Source: an uncultured Clostridia bacterium | Lineage (GTDB): Bacteria > Bacillota > Clostridia > Christensenellales > CAG-138 | Direction: 5' to 3' | Assembly (NCBI GenBank): GCA_947168855.1 | Contig: CAMVNO010000008.1 | Coordinates: 1 to 64,000 of the forward strand | Length of the DNA: 64,000 nt | Part shown: positions 49,941 through 58,369 of the stretch, piece by piece | Layout: the number at the start of each line of letters is the position of its first letter | How positions within the stretch are numbered: position 1 is the first letter of the stretch | Made by a program: the position numbers and the translations under genes | Notes under the pieces: generated by a model | Told to the model about the DNA's origin: nothing | What the model saw: the letters and a program-made list of their open reading frames with translations, nothing else | Database searches by the model: none

Positions 49941-50116
49941 CATATCGTCTGACAGCTCTCCGCCCCTTCGGGCGACAGTTCAACGGATGTTCTCCGCTGC
50001 CCCGGACACGGACTCGCTCAGGCTGCTGGTCCGCTCCTCGGCGATCTCCCCTTTCCCCCGCTTGCGCTTGCCTGCCTGCACACGGGCTACTCTTGTCGAT
50101 CGCGACCTCTATCATG
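49941..50116 (-). ncRNA. Lysine riboswitch (L-box)
   Basis: Read on the minus strand, the leader carries the L-box signatures in order: ATAGAGGTCGCGATCGACAA, AGAGTAGCCC, GGGGGAAAGGGGAGATCGCC, GAGGAGCGGACC, GTCCGTGTCCGGGGCAG and AGCTGTCAGACGATAT. These match the conserved junction and P2/P3/P4 elements of the lysine aptamer. It controls the NhaC-family gene directly downstream. Confidence 0.88.
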
Positions 50117-50136
50117 AATATTCAGTTGATTGGGGT

Positions 50137-50165
50137 ATTATATATTCTTTGGCCCGATCTGTCAA
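50137..50165 (-). promoter_or_regulatory. Consensus promoter of the riboswitch-NhaC unit
   Basis: Minus strand TTGACA (50165-50160), exactly 17-base spacer, TATAAT (50142-50137): full consensus, placed 21 bases before the aptamer. Confidence 0.9.
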
Positions 50166-50186
50166 CAGTTTTTTCGCCGATCCCGC

Positions 50187-50215
50187 TTGCGCCCCCGCCC
50201 CGGGCCTGCTATAAT
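50187..50215 (+). promoter_or_regulatory. Promoter of tRNA-Arg at 50235
   Basis: TTGCGC (50187-50192), 17-base spacer, TATAAT (50210-50215), 19 bases upstream of the tRNA. Confidence 0.7.
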
Positions 50216-50234
50216 AGGCAGGCATCCGGAACCT

Positions 50235-50311
50235 GTGCCCGTAGCTCAGCTGGATAGAGCGTCAGACTCCGACTCTGAAGGCCGCACGTTCAAATCGTGT
50301 CGGGCACGCCA
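50235..50311 (+). tRNA. tRNA-Arg (anticodon CCG)
   Basis: 77 bases with encoded CCA. Acceptor GTGCCCG/CGGGCAC, anticodon stem TCAGA/TCTGA, loop CTCCGAC, anticodon CCG, T-loop TTCAAAT. Its 5' half is identical to the truncated copy at 47132, and its last 19 bases plus one recur twice downstream. Confidence 0.95.
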
Positions 50312-50312
50312 C

Positions 50313-50351
50313 AAGCAAACGACTCCGCCTTTAGGGCGGGGTCGTTTGCTT
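50313..50351 (+). terminator. Terminator after tRNA-Arg
   Basis: AAGCAAACGAC and GTCGTTTGCTT enclose an inner CCGCC/GGCGG stem; long near-perfect hairpin directly after the CCA. Confidence 0.75.
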
Positions 50352-50456
50352 ATGCACGCTTTGCGTGCATGATTTGAACGTAGTGCACATACACAGCCCG
50401 GAGGGCTGTGTCGCCGGCGTCTTTTCTTCTGATTATGCAATCAGAAAAGACGCCGT

Positions 50457-50475
50457 ATCGTGTCGGGCACGCCAC
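50457..50475 (+). repeat. tRNA-Arg 3'-end copy 1 (att-like scar)
   Basis: ATCGTGTCGGGCACGCCAC, identical to 50294-50312 of the tRNA-Arg gene, 163 bases downstream of it. Typical of attachment-site remnants of tRNA-targeting integrases. Confidence 0.8.
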
Positions 50476-50829
50476 GTCGTCGCAAGCTTCACTTGGCTTG
50501 CGGCGGCTTTTTTGTTTCACAAATAAGCCGCCGCGGCGCCTTGTTCCGTATCCACTCCGCTTCGCTTCGTTACAGAGGTGCCGTCGCGCGTTTGATCGCG
50601 CGTCGCCATGGCTCCTTTCCGCAAAAGGTCACGCTCGGATTTTCTGTTCGGTTGTAAACGCCCTCACGACGAAAATCTCTCGCTACCAACCTTTTGCGGG
50701 GCGTGCCTGCGGCACGATTTGCTTATGCACGCTTTGCGTGCATGATTTGAACGTAGTGCACATACACAGCTCGGAGGGCTGTGTCGCCGGCGTCTTTTCT
50801 TCTGATTATGCAATCAGAAAAGACGCCGT

Positions 50830-50848
50830 ATCGTGTCGGGCACGCCAC
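50830..50848 (+). repeat. tRNA-Arg 3'-end copy 2 (att-like scar)
   Basis: Same 19 bases as at 50457, inside the second unit of the 373-bp tandem duplication. Confidence 0.8.
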
Positions 50849-51284
50849 GTCGTCGCAAGCTTCACTTGGCTTGCGGCGGCTTTTTTGTTTCACAAATAAG
50901 CCGCCGCGGCGCCTTGTTCCGTATCCACTCCGCTTCGCTTCGTTACAGAGGTGCCGTCGCGCGTTTGATCGCGCGTCGCCATGGCTCCTTTCCGCAAAAG
51001 GTCACGCTCGGATTTTCTGTTCGGTTGTAAACGCCCTCACGACGAAAATCTCTCGCTACCAACCTTTTGCGGGGCGTGCCTGCGGCACGATTTGCTTTTG
51101 CACGCTCTACGTGCAGGATTTGAACATAGTGCACATACGCAGCTGAGCCGCGTGCTCGGCGCTGCTTCCTTGAATAGTGTTGTCCTTCCGTTTACGATCA
51201 AATCGGAGGGCTCTGTTTTGCCGTTTTTGGGTTGCCTGCATTTGACGCCCGCAGATGTATTGATACAGCGGCGAACGATGAACA

Positions 51285-51314
51285 TTGACAAGTTATACGA
51301 TTTCGATGTATTAT
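51285..51314 (+). promoter_or_regulatory. Promoter of the exopolysaccharide operon
   Basis: TTGACA (51285-51290), 18-base spacer, TATTAT (51309-51314), about 100 bases before the first gene. The long leader (51320-51420) could hold further control, but I see no known riboswitch. Confidence 0.65.
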
Positions 51315-51420
51315 ATATAGGAATGTTTTCTGTCATAAAGTACGAATAGAATCGATATTTGCAGTGTTTTCGTACGGAGCGGACATAATTGTTTGAAACA
51401 GAGAGAAAATGAGGTTCAGG

Positions 51421-52941
51421 ATGAATGGAATGACGCCGAACGGCAATCAAAATCAGGGCAGCACGTATTCGGAACAGGGTGAACTGCGCAGCGATTCTTC
51501 GCGGTACAGCAGCGGGATCGACTGGAAATCGCTGTTCTATTTTCTGCTTGGCAAGATCTACTGGGTTCTGATCGCAGCCGTTCTTTGCGCAGGGCTTGCG
51601 GGCGGCTATACGAAGCTGTTTGTAAAACCCGTATATGAAGCCACATCCAAGCTGTATATTGCGGGATCGGAGAAAACCATCTCCATGTCGGATCTGCAGC
51701 TCGGCTCCGTATTGACCGTGGATTATCAGGAAGTTTTCAAGATCGCAGAGATCCATGAAACCGTGAAGGAGAAGATGCTTTCGGAATACGGCGTGGACAA
51801 GCCGGACTATTTGGTGTCCGTCAGCAATCCGAAGGGGTCGCACTTGCTCTATATCACGGTGAGCTCCGGCAATCCGGAAGAAGCGAAACTGATTGCGGAC
51901 GCATACTCCGAAGTCGTGCAGACGTATATCGAAAAACAGATGGAGCTTCGGAAACCGCAGATCCTTGAGAGTGCGCAGATCCCGTCGAGCCCGGTCACGC
52001 CGAAGCTCAGAAGCATCATTTTGAAGGCTGCCGGCATCGGTGCATTGGCGGCGATCGCCGTGCTGGTGTTTCTGTTTTTGCTCGACAACAAGATCCGGAC
52101 CGGCGAGGATGTGGAAAAAGCGACCGGACTGGCAACATTGGGCATGCTGCCCAAACAAAGCGAGAATGCGGAGTATTATGAGAAGAGGCATCGCGGTGAA
52201 ACGAACAACTCAGGACCCGTTGCGGAGATCAGACAGACTTTGGCATTGGATTACGCAGGGGACGAAGTGATCAACGCAATTTGTTCCAACATCGCATTCG
52301 CGGGGAAGAAGATCAAGCGAATTGCAATCACGAGTCACGATGCAAATAACGGCAAAACGTTTTTGGCAACCCGAATTGCTTATGGGATGACAAAGCGGGG
52401 GAAGACCGTTCTTTTGATCGACGGAGACCTTAGAAAATCGACCCTGATCAACCGGTACGGTATCACGCACACCAAGAACGGGCTTTCTCATTATCTGTCG
52501 GGACAGGCTGAACTTGACGGCGTCATTTATCAGACCGATATCCCGAATCTGTATCTGCTGCCGGCGGGTAAGCTGGTGCAGTCGCCGCTGTCTCTTCTGA
52601 CGTCGGAAGAATTTGACCGACTCATGGAGGACATGGGAAGAGAGTTTGATGCGGTGATCGTCGATACGCCGCCTATCGGCGCAGTGATCGACGCTGCGGA
52701 GATCGCGAAACGCTGTGACGGGAGCATCCTGGTCCTTGCGTATAACAAGATCACAAAAGACGGTTTGCAAAGGCTTGTGCGAACGATGGAGCAGACACAG
52801 ACGCCGGTGATCGGCTGCATCATAAACAATGTGACCATGAGCAAGCTGGATCGGAAACGGTACGATTACGGGTACGGTTACGGGTATTACTACGGGAATG
52901 CTAAGAAGAAAAACAGAAAGAGAAGCGGGACACGGCGCTGA
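51421..52941 (+). CDS. Polysaccharide co-polymerase fused to BY-kinase (Wzz-CpsD type)
   Basis: 506 residues from ATG 51421 (GAGG six bases upstream); ATG 51409 in frame is possible. Residues about 40-210 form the Wzz module with two transmembrane helices (IYWVLIAAVLCAGLAGGY and IGALAAIAVLVFLFLL). The C-terminal half is a tyrosine autokinase: Walker A ITSHDANNGKTFLATRI, Walker A' VLLIDGDLRKST, Walker B FDAVIVDTPPIGAVID, and a C-terminal Tyr cluster YDYGYGYGYYYG. Controls chain length and assembly of the exported polymer. One-chain fusion is unlike most Firmicutes, where the two parts are separate. Confidence 0.92.
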   Translation: MNGMTPNGNQNQGSTYSEQGELRSDSSRYSSGIDWKSLFYFLLGKIYWVLIAAVLCAGLAGGYTKLFVKPVYEATSKLYIAGSEKTISMSDLQLGSVLTVDYQEVFKIAEIHETVKEKMLSEYGVDKPDYLVSVSNPKGSHLLYITVSSGNPEEAKLIADAYSEVVQTYIEKQMELRKPQILESAQIPSSPVTPKLRSIILKAAGIGALAAIAVLVFLFLLDNKIRTGEDVEKATGLATLGMLPKQSENAEYYEKRHRGETNNSGPVAEIRQTLALDYAGDEVINAICSNIAFAGKKIKRIAITSHDANNGKTFLATRIAYGMTKRGKTVLLIDGDLRKSTLINRYGITHTKNGLSHYLSGQAELDGVIYQTDIPNLYLLPAGKLVQSPLSLLTSEEFDRLMEDMGREFDAVIVDTPPIGAVIDAAEIAKRCDGSILVLAYNKITKDGLQRLVRTMEQTQTPVIGCIINNVTMSKLDRKRYDYGYGYGYYYGNAKKKNRKRSGTRR

Positions 52942-52958
52942 AGCATAGGCTCAGGAAA

Positions 52959-53558
52959 ATGTATCAGGCGTTTGTAAAGCGAATCTCAGATATCGTGTTT
53001 TCGGCTTTGGGACTTCTTGTGCTGTCCCCGCTGTTTCTTTTGATCGCGATTCTCGTGCGTTGCACCTCAAAAGGGCCTGCTGTCTTCCGGCAGGAGCGGC
53101 TGGGGCGCGATGCGAAGGTTTTCCGGATCTGCAAGTTCCGCACCATGGCGGAGAATTCGGAACACACCGGATCCGGCGTTTACAGCGATCGGAACGACAG
53201 CCGGGTCACGAAGGTCGGCAGGTTCCTGCGGGCGACCTCGCTCGATGAGCTTCCGCAGCTGTGGAACATCCTGCGCGGCGATATGAGCTTCATCGGACCG
53301 CGTCCGCCGTTGACCTACCATCCGTGGACGATCGACCGATATTCGGAGGAGCAGCTTCGGATGTTTCGGGTGCGTCCGGGGATCACCGGGTGGGCGCAGG
53401 TACACGGCAGACGGGAACTCGAATGGCACGAACGGCTGCGTCTGAATGTGTGGTACGCGGATCACGTTTCGTTTGCTCTGGATCTGAAGATCGTTTTTCT
53501 GACCGTCGGCGTCATGCTTTCCGGAAAGGGCAACGAAAACAAGGGCGCGACGGTTTGA
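52959..53558 (+). CDS. Undecaprenyl-phosphate sugar-1-phosphate transferase
   Basis: Starts repeat-unit synthesis by placing the first sugar phosphate on the lipid carrier. 199 residues, short form without extra N-terminal helices. One membrane helix ([20 protein letters not shown]), then the bacterial sugar transferase signatures [40 protein letters not shown] and GPRPPL, and [14 protein letters not shown]. Follows the BY-kinase by 17 bases. Confidence 0.94.
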   Translation: MYQAFVKRISDIVFSALGLLVLSPLFLLIAILVRCTSKGPAVFRQERLGRDAKVFRICKFRTMAENSEHTGSGVYSDRNDSRVTKVGRFLRATSLDELPQLWNILRGDMSFIGPRPPLTYHPWTIDRYSEEQLRMFRVRPGITGWAQVHGRRELEWHERLRLNVWYADHVSFALDLKIVFLTVGVMLSGKGNENKGATV

Positions 53559-53580
53559 TCGCAAAACAAGGGAGAGGGCA

Positions 53581-54438
53581 TTGAAGTATATATACATTAC
53601 AAATCGACAGGAGATTGCCGCAATCGCACAAGGCGCGGGCGTCGATCGCATCTGCGTGGATATGGAGTATATCGGCAAGGCGCAGCGGCAGAACGGCATG
53701 AACACTGCGCTGAACCGGCATTCCTTCGGGGACGTCGCTTCGATCCGTCGCGTGATCGACCGCTCCGAACTGCTGGTTCGGGTCAATCCGATCCACGACA
53801 CGCAGGAGGATGGGTATCCGGCCTCCGAAGAGGAGATCGACCGTGTGATCGCAGCGGGCGCCGATATCGTCATGCTGCCGTACTATAAAACGGAAGCGGA
53901 GGTAAGCCGGTTTCTGGAGGCGGTCGACGGACGGGCGAAAACGATGCTTCTCCTGGAAACCGCAGAGGCGGCGAAGCTGATCGACACAGCCGGCGTAACG
54001 GATGCGGCGGATGAGATCCATATCGGGCTCAACGATCTGTCGCTGTCGTATCATGAACGGTTTTTGTTTGAGCCGATGAACGACGGCACGGTCGAGAAAA
54101 TCTGCAAAAAGCTCCGTTGCCATGGGAAAACCTACGGGATCGGCGGGATCGCCTCGCCCGGGCGCGGGCTCATTCCGGCGGAGATCGTGCTTCGGGAGCA
54201 CTATCGGCTCGGCTCGACCGGCGCGATCCTTTCGAGAAGCTTCTGCAATATTCAGACGATCGGGGACCTCGCTGTCATCGAGGAGCTGTTCTCGCGGGCG
54301 ATGCGAGGGCTTCGCGCGCTTGAAGCGGAATGTGAACAACGTCTTCGGGAGCAGGGTCCCGAGGGCAGTTACTTTATGAAAAACAAAGAAGCGCTTGCCC
54401 TTGCGGTGCGGCAGGTGCTTTCCGAGATGGACCGGTGA
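53581..54438 (+). CDS. HpcH/HpaI-type aldolase / citrate lyase family protein
   Basis: 285 residues, TTG start after AAGGGAGAGGGCA. TIM-barrel of the HpcH/HpaI class, which splits or forms 2-keto acid aldols using a divalent metal: DRICVDMEYIGKAQRQNG, ELLVRVNPIHD, GADIVMLPYYKTEAEVSRFL, MLLLETAEAAKLID and EIHIGLNDLSLSY. Unusual in a polysaccharide operon. With the next gene it may make a hydroxy- or keto-acid building block or sugar precursor (inference). Confidence 0.85.
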   Translation: MKYIYITNRQEIAAIAQGAGVDRICVDMEYIGKAQRQNGMNTALNRHSFGDVASIRRVIDRSELLVRVNPIHDTQEDGYPASEEEIDRVIAAGADIVMLPYYKTEAEVSRFLEAVDGRAKTMLLLETAEAAKLIDTAGVTDAADEIHIGLNDLSLSYHERFLFEPMNDGTVEKICKKLRCHGKTYGIGGIASPGRGLIPAEIVLREHYRLGSTGAILSRSFCNIQTIGDLAVIEELFSRAMRGLRALEAECEQRLREQGPEGSYFMKNKEALALAVRQVLSEMDR

Positions 54439-54448
54439 GGAGAAATCG

Positions 54449-55345
54449 GTGAATATTCTGATCACAGGCGCATGGCAATATGCCGAAGAAGCCCTTCCCG
54501 CGATACGGGCTATGGGACATGAGATCGCCTTCCTGAAACGGGAAGACGACGCGCTGCCGTGCCCCGCGGCATGGGTCGAAGGGGTCATCGGCAATCACCT
54601 GTTTTCCTGTCATCCGATCGAGAGCTTTCCGAATCTCCGGTATGTGCAGATCACCTCTGCGGGTTTCGACCACATGCCGACGGCATATATGCGCGCGCGC
54701 GGAATCGCGTTTCGCACCGCGAAGGACGTATACAGCATCCCGATGGCGGAGTACGCCGTGGGCGGGGTGCTTTGGATGTATAAACGGATGCGCGCATTTG
54801 ATGCGAAGCAAAGAAGCGCGGTCTGGGAAAAGGATCGCTCGCTGATGGAGCTTTACGGAAAGACCGTGCTGATCCTCGGCTGCGGAAGCGTCGGCACGGC
54901 GTGCGCCGAGCGGTTCAGAGCTTTCGGCTGCCGCGTGATCGGCTTTGCGACAAAGGCGCGGGAGCACAAAGCCTTTGACATGATCCGCCCGATCGGCGAA
55001 CTTGACGGGATGCTGCCGCGTGCGGACGTCGCGGTTCTTGCGCTGCCTCTGACCGAAGAGACGCGCGGGATTTTGAACGCGAGACGGCTTGATCTGATGA
55101 ACCGGCACGCGATTCTGGTCAACATTTCCCGCGGAGGGATCGTGGATCAGAACGCGCTGGAAGAACGGATCGACAACATCGGCGGCGCGGTTCTCGACGT
55201 ATTCGAGCCGGAGCCGCTTCCAAAAAGCAGTCCGCTTTGGACACGGGAAAACGTGATCGTCACCCCGCACAACAGCTTTGCGGGCGACGGAAACCGGGAA
55301 CGTCTGAACGGCGTGATCCTGAGAAACCTGAAAGAGATCGGATGA
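54449..55345 (+). CDS. D-2-hydroxyacid dehydrogenase family protein
   Basis: 298 residues, GTG 54449 after TGAGGAGAAATCG; an upstream ATG in frame lacks a ribosome site. NAD-binding motif KTVLILGCGSVGTACAERF, the catalytic region AILVNISRGGIVDQNALEER, and the acid-base pair region VLDVFEPEPLP...VIVTPHNSFAGD. Reduces 2-keto acids to D-2-hydroxy acids or the reverse. Pairs with the aldolase just upstream. Overlaps the next gene by ATGA. Confidence 0.9.
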   Translation: MNILITGAWQYAEEALPAIRAMGHEIAFLKREDDALPCPAAWVEGVIGNHLFSCHPIESFPNLRYVQITSAGFDHMPTAYMRARGIAFRTAKDVYSIPMAEYAVGGVLWMYKRMRAFDAKQRSAVWEKDRSLMELYGKTVLILGCGSVGTACAERFRAFGCRVIGFATKAREHKAFDMIRPIGELDGMLPRADVAVLALPLTEETRGILNARRLDLMNRHAILVNISRGGIVDQNALEERIDNIGGAVLDVFEPEPLPKSSPLWTRENVIVTPHNSFAGDGNRERLNGVILRNLKEIG

Positions 55346-56460
55346 AACGAGTACTTTTGATTGCAACGGTACAAAGCCATATCGGGCAGTTTCATAAACC
55401 GCTGATGAAGCTGCTGAAGGAGCGCGGCTGGGAGATCCACGTTGCCGCGCGGAACAACCTCGGCGAGAAGGACGGACTGGAACTGATCTATCCGGACGCC
55501 GTGTTCGACGTACCGTTCTCGCGCTCGCCGTTCAGCCGGAGTAATCTGAGGGCTTACAAAAAGCTCAAAGCCATCCTGCGGGAGAATCGCTATGACGTGG
55601 TGCATTGCAATACGCCCGTCGGCGGCATACTCGGAAGACTTGCGGCAAAAAAATACAGAAAGTCCGGCACAAAGGTCTACTATACGGCGCACGGGTTTCA
55701 TTTTTATCGCGGGTCTTCGCGCCTGAGCTGGCTTACGGCTTATCCGCTTGAAAAGCTTTTTTCTCACTGCACGGACAAGCTGTTCACGGTCAATGCGGAG
55801 GATGATGCGCTTGCGAAGTCGAAATTCCGCTGCCCGGTATACCGGCTGCACAGCGTCGGCGCGAACAGCGAAAAATACCGTTCTGCGGACGAACGGACGC
55901 AGGCGGAGCTCAAACGGGAGCTCGGACTTTCGGGACGCATTCTGCTGAACGTCGGCGAGCTGCTGCCCAACAAGAATCAGAAAACGGCGATCGCCGTTTT
56001 GAAGGAAGTCTTGAAAACGCATCCGGACACGACGCTGCTGATCGCCGGAAACGGTCCCGAAAAAGACGCGCTCGAAACGTTCGCAAAACAGGAAGGCGTG
56101 GAATCGCATGTGCGGTTTCTCGGTTATACCACAAAGCTGGACCGGTATATGAAGGTCTGCGACGCCGAGCTCGCCCTCAGCTTTCGCGAGGGAATGCCGC
56201 TGAACGTCATCGAAGCGCTGCTTTGCGGCAAGCCGGTCGTCGCTTCGCGCAACAGAGCGCACTGCGAGCTGATCAGCGACGGCGTAAACGGATATCTGGC
56301 TGACGCGAACGACGTAACCGGGCTTGCGCAGCGGATCCGGTTGATTTTCGACGGGGAGAAGGATTACACGGCGGACGCGATCCGTTCCGCCGAGCCCTAC
56401 AAGGATGTGAACGTTCAAAAGGAACTGGCTGAAGCCTATTTCGACGGAGAAGCGGAATGA
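55342..56460 (+). CDS. Glycosyltransferase family 4 protein
   Basis: 372 residues, ATGA overlap upstream and downstream. GT-B fold: N-terminal VLLIATVQSHIGQFHKPLMK and VVHCNTPVGGILGRLAAKK; acceptor side YYTAHGFHFYRGSS; donor domain ILLNVGELLPNKNQKTAIAV, LLIAGNGPEKDALE and the E-x7-E type segment SFREGMPLNVIEALLCGKPV. Close in pattern to EpsD/CapM-like enzymes. Adds a sugar to the lipid-linked repeat unit at the cytoplasmic face. Confidence 0.92.
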   Translation: MKRVLLIATVQSHIGQFHKPLMKLLKERGWEIHVAARNNLGEKDGLELIYPDAVFDVPFSRSPFSRSNLRAYKKLKAILRENRYDVVHCNTPVGGILGRLAAKKYRKSGTKVYYTAHGFHFYRGSSRLSWLTAYPLEKLFSHCTDKLFTVNAEDDALAKSKFRCPVYRLHSVGANSEKYRSADERTQAELKRELGLSGRILLNVGELLPNKNQKTAIAVLKEVLKTHPDTTLLIAGNGPEKDALETFAKQEGVESHVRFLGYTTKLDRYMKVCDAELALSFREGMPLNVIEALLCGKPVVASRNRAHCELISDGVNGYLADANDVTGLAQRIRLIFDGEKDYTADAIRSAEPYKDVNVQKELAEAYFDGEAE

Positions 56461-57275
56461 CGGAGTGTCCCAAGGTGTCCGTAATCATGGGCGTCTACAA
56501 TTGTGAAAAGACGCTGCCGGAAGCGATCGAATCGATCCTGAGGCAGACGTACCCGAACTGGGAGCTGATCCTATGCGACGACGGCTCCTCGGACGGAACG
56601 TACGCAATTGCGGATTCCTATGCAAAGCGGGACCCGCAGCGGATCGTTCTTATCCGGAACGAAACGAACAAGAAGCTCGCCTATACGCTGAACCGCTGTC
56701 TTTCGGTTGCATCGGGCGAGCTGATCGCGCGTATGGACGGGGACGACATCTCGCATCCGGACCGGTTTTTGCGGCAGACGGAATACCTTCTTGCGCATCC
56801 GGACATACAGCTTGTCGGCACGGATATGCGTTGCTTTGACGAGACGGGCACATACGGCATCCGGCATGCAGCCGAGCATCCGGACAAGCTGACGCTGAAA
56901 ACGCGCAGTCCGTTTTTCCATGCAACCGTGATGACCTATAAGAGCGTCTATGACGCGCTCGGCGGGTATTCTGTTTCCGAGCGCGCCGAACGCGCGGAGG
57001 ATCTGGAGCTGTGGTTCCGGTTCTTCCATGCAGGGTTCCGGGGCGAGAATATCCCGGAGGCGCTGTACAATGTGCGGGAAAACCGGGAAACGCTGCAGCG
57101 CAGGACGGCGAAGGACCGGATGAACGTCGTGCGGCTGAAGGCGCAGGGCTTCCGGCTTCTGGGATTTCCGAAGCGCTGGATCGTGAAGCCTGCGGTTACG
57201 GCGGTGCTGAAGTCGTGCACACCCATGTTTGCGGTCAGGTTCCTTCACCGGCGCCGCGGGTTCGGAGGGTCCTGA
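56457..57275 (+). CDS. Glycosyltransferase family 2 protein
   Basis: 272 residues, ATGA overlap. GT-A fold: VSVIMGVYNCEKTLPEAIES, WELILCDDGSSDGTYAIA, and the DXD-like RMDGDDISHPDRF. Later segment ERAEDLELWFRFFHAGF carries the catalytic ED. C-terminal basic helix. One of four GT2 enzymes in this operon; donor sugar cannot be told from sequence. Confidence 0.92.
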   Translation: MTECPKVSVIMGVYNCEKTLPEAIESILRQTYPNWELILCDDGSSDGTYAIADSYAKRDPQRIVLIRNETNKKLAYTLNRCLSVASGELIARMDGDDISHPDRFLRQTEYLLAHPDIQLVGTDMRCFDETGTYGIRHAAEHPDKLTLKTRSPFFHATVMTYKSVYDALGGYSVSERAERAEDLELWFRFFHAGFRGENIPEALYNVRENRETLQRRTAKDRMNVVRLKAQGFRLLGFPKRWIVKPAVTAVLKSCTPMFAVRFLHRRRGFGGS

Positions 57276-57276
57276 G

Positions 57277-58356
57277 ATGTCGATCGTTTATTGGGCGGTT
57301 CTTGCGGCCACGGTCATATTCGGCGGCATGGCGGACGCGTTTCCGAAGACGCGGATCGGAAGAAACGGGCGGGTTTATCTGCGCCCGGAGCCGGTTTCGG
57401 TGCTGTTGCTTGCGCTGATCCTGATATCGGTTTCCGGGTTCCGGTATCAGGTCGGCACGGATTTCATGGCGTATTACCATTGGACTGTCGATGACTGGAG
57501 CGAGATATTCAAAAGCATCGTTTCGCTCCAGAACGGCGGCTTTGAGCTGCTCGCAAAGCTTTGTCGTCTTGTCTTCGATCACGATCAGACGCTGATCTTT
57601 GTCTCCGCGTGCATCACGATCGGACTGTACGTGCTGACGATCTACCGGATAAGCCCGTCGTTTCTGCTGAGCATGCTGTTCTATCTGTTCCTCGGACAGT
57701 GGCAGGGCGGCTTCAACGGCATCCGGCAGTATCTCGCTGCGGCAATCCTGTTCGCGGGACACCGGCTGATCCTTGAAAAAAAACTGTGGCAGTACATTCT
57801 GGTCGTTGTCGCGGCGACAATGTTCCATTTTTCGGCGGCGGTCATGATCATCCCGTATTTCCTGCTCAACCGGAAGGCGGACGTGACACAGCTTGTGCTG
57901 CTGGCGATCGGCGCGATCGTGATCCAGTTTTCCTATGATTTCATTTTCTCGGTCATCGGGAGCGTCAAGGATAAGACGATGGACCTTGACAGAGTGTATC
58001 TCTCCGCAAGCGTCAGCATATTCCGCATCCTCGTTGCGTTTGTTCCGGTGATCCTGTACCTTGTTTTGTGCCGGAAGGACAATCTCAACCGGGAACAAAA
58101 CTTTTATATGAATACGCTGTTCTTCCATGCGTTCTCGATGCTGGCGGGCATGGGAAGCACCTATTTCGGCAGGATCGGTATCTATACCGGCGCGGCTGTG
58201 ACCGTCGGCTATGTGCATCTGTTCCGTCTGATCGAGGACGAGCGCTCCCGGAATATTACGGTCTACGCGGTGCTTGTCGGTCTGTTTCTTTACTGGATCT
58301 ACTCCGTCTATGCGGGAGGGATCGGCAATTTCCAGTGGATCTTCAACAATCTGTGA
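57277..58356 (+). CDS. EpsG family polysaccharide polymerase
   Basis: 359 residues, ATG 57277, two bases after the previous stop with GGAGGG upstream. About ten membrane segments. EpsG/Wzy-like features: VSGFRYQVGTDFMAYYHW near residue 50 (the typical R-x-x-x-G-x-D-x-x-x-Y), GGFNGIRQYLAAAILFAG, and ILVVVAATMFHFSAAVMIIP. Polymerises repeat units outside the membrane. No Wzx flippase is seen up to the window edge. Confidence 0.9.
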   Translation: MSIVYWAVLAATVIFGGMADAFPKTRIGRNGRVYLRPEPVSVLLLALILISVSGFRYQVGTDFMAYYHWTVDDWSEIFKSIVSLQNGGFELLAKLCRLVFDHDQTLIFVSACITIGLYVLTIYRISPSFLLSMLFYLFLGQWQGGFNGIRQYLAAAILFAGHRLILEKKLWQYILVVVAATMFHFSAAVMIIPYFLLNRKADVTQLVLLAIGAIVIQFSYDFIFSVIGSVKDKTMDLDRVYLSASVSIFRILVAFVPVILYLVLCRKDNLNREQNFYMNTLFFHAFSMLAGMGSTYFGRIGIYTGAAVTVGYVHLFRLIEDERSRNITVYAVLVGLFLYWIYSVYAGGIGNFQWIFNNL

Positions 58357-58369
58357 GGTGCGTTCGGCG

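Larger units (their letters stand above)
50352..51097. repeat. 373-bp tandem duplication rich in hairpins
   Basis: Copy 1 50352-50724 and copy 2 50725-51097 are almost identical (one difference seen, C/T near 50400/50773). A diverged third start follows at 51098-51150. Each copy holds hairpins ATGCACGC-ttt-GCGTGCAT, ACAGCCC/GGGCTGT (one pair changed in copy 2), a long one at 50416-50454, a 20-base copy of the tRNA-Arg 3' end, and a hairpin before a six-T run. Open frames here are by-products of the repeat. No gene is supported. Confidence 0.9.

Noticed and set aside
50408..51146. Two nearly identical plus-strand frames in the 373-bp duplication
   Set aside because: They read through hairpins, the tRNA 3' end and a terminator, and have no ribosome site. 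The repetition comes from the DNA duplication.
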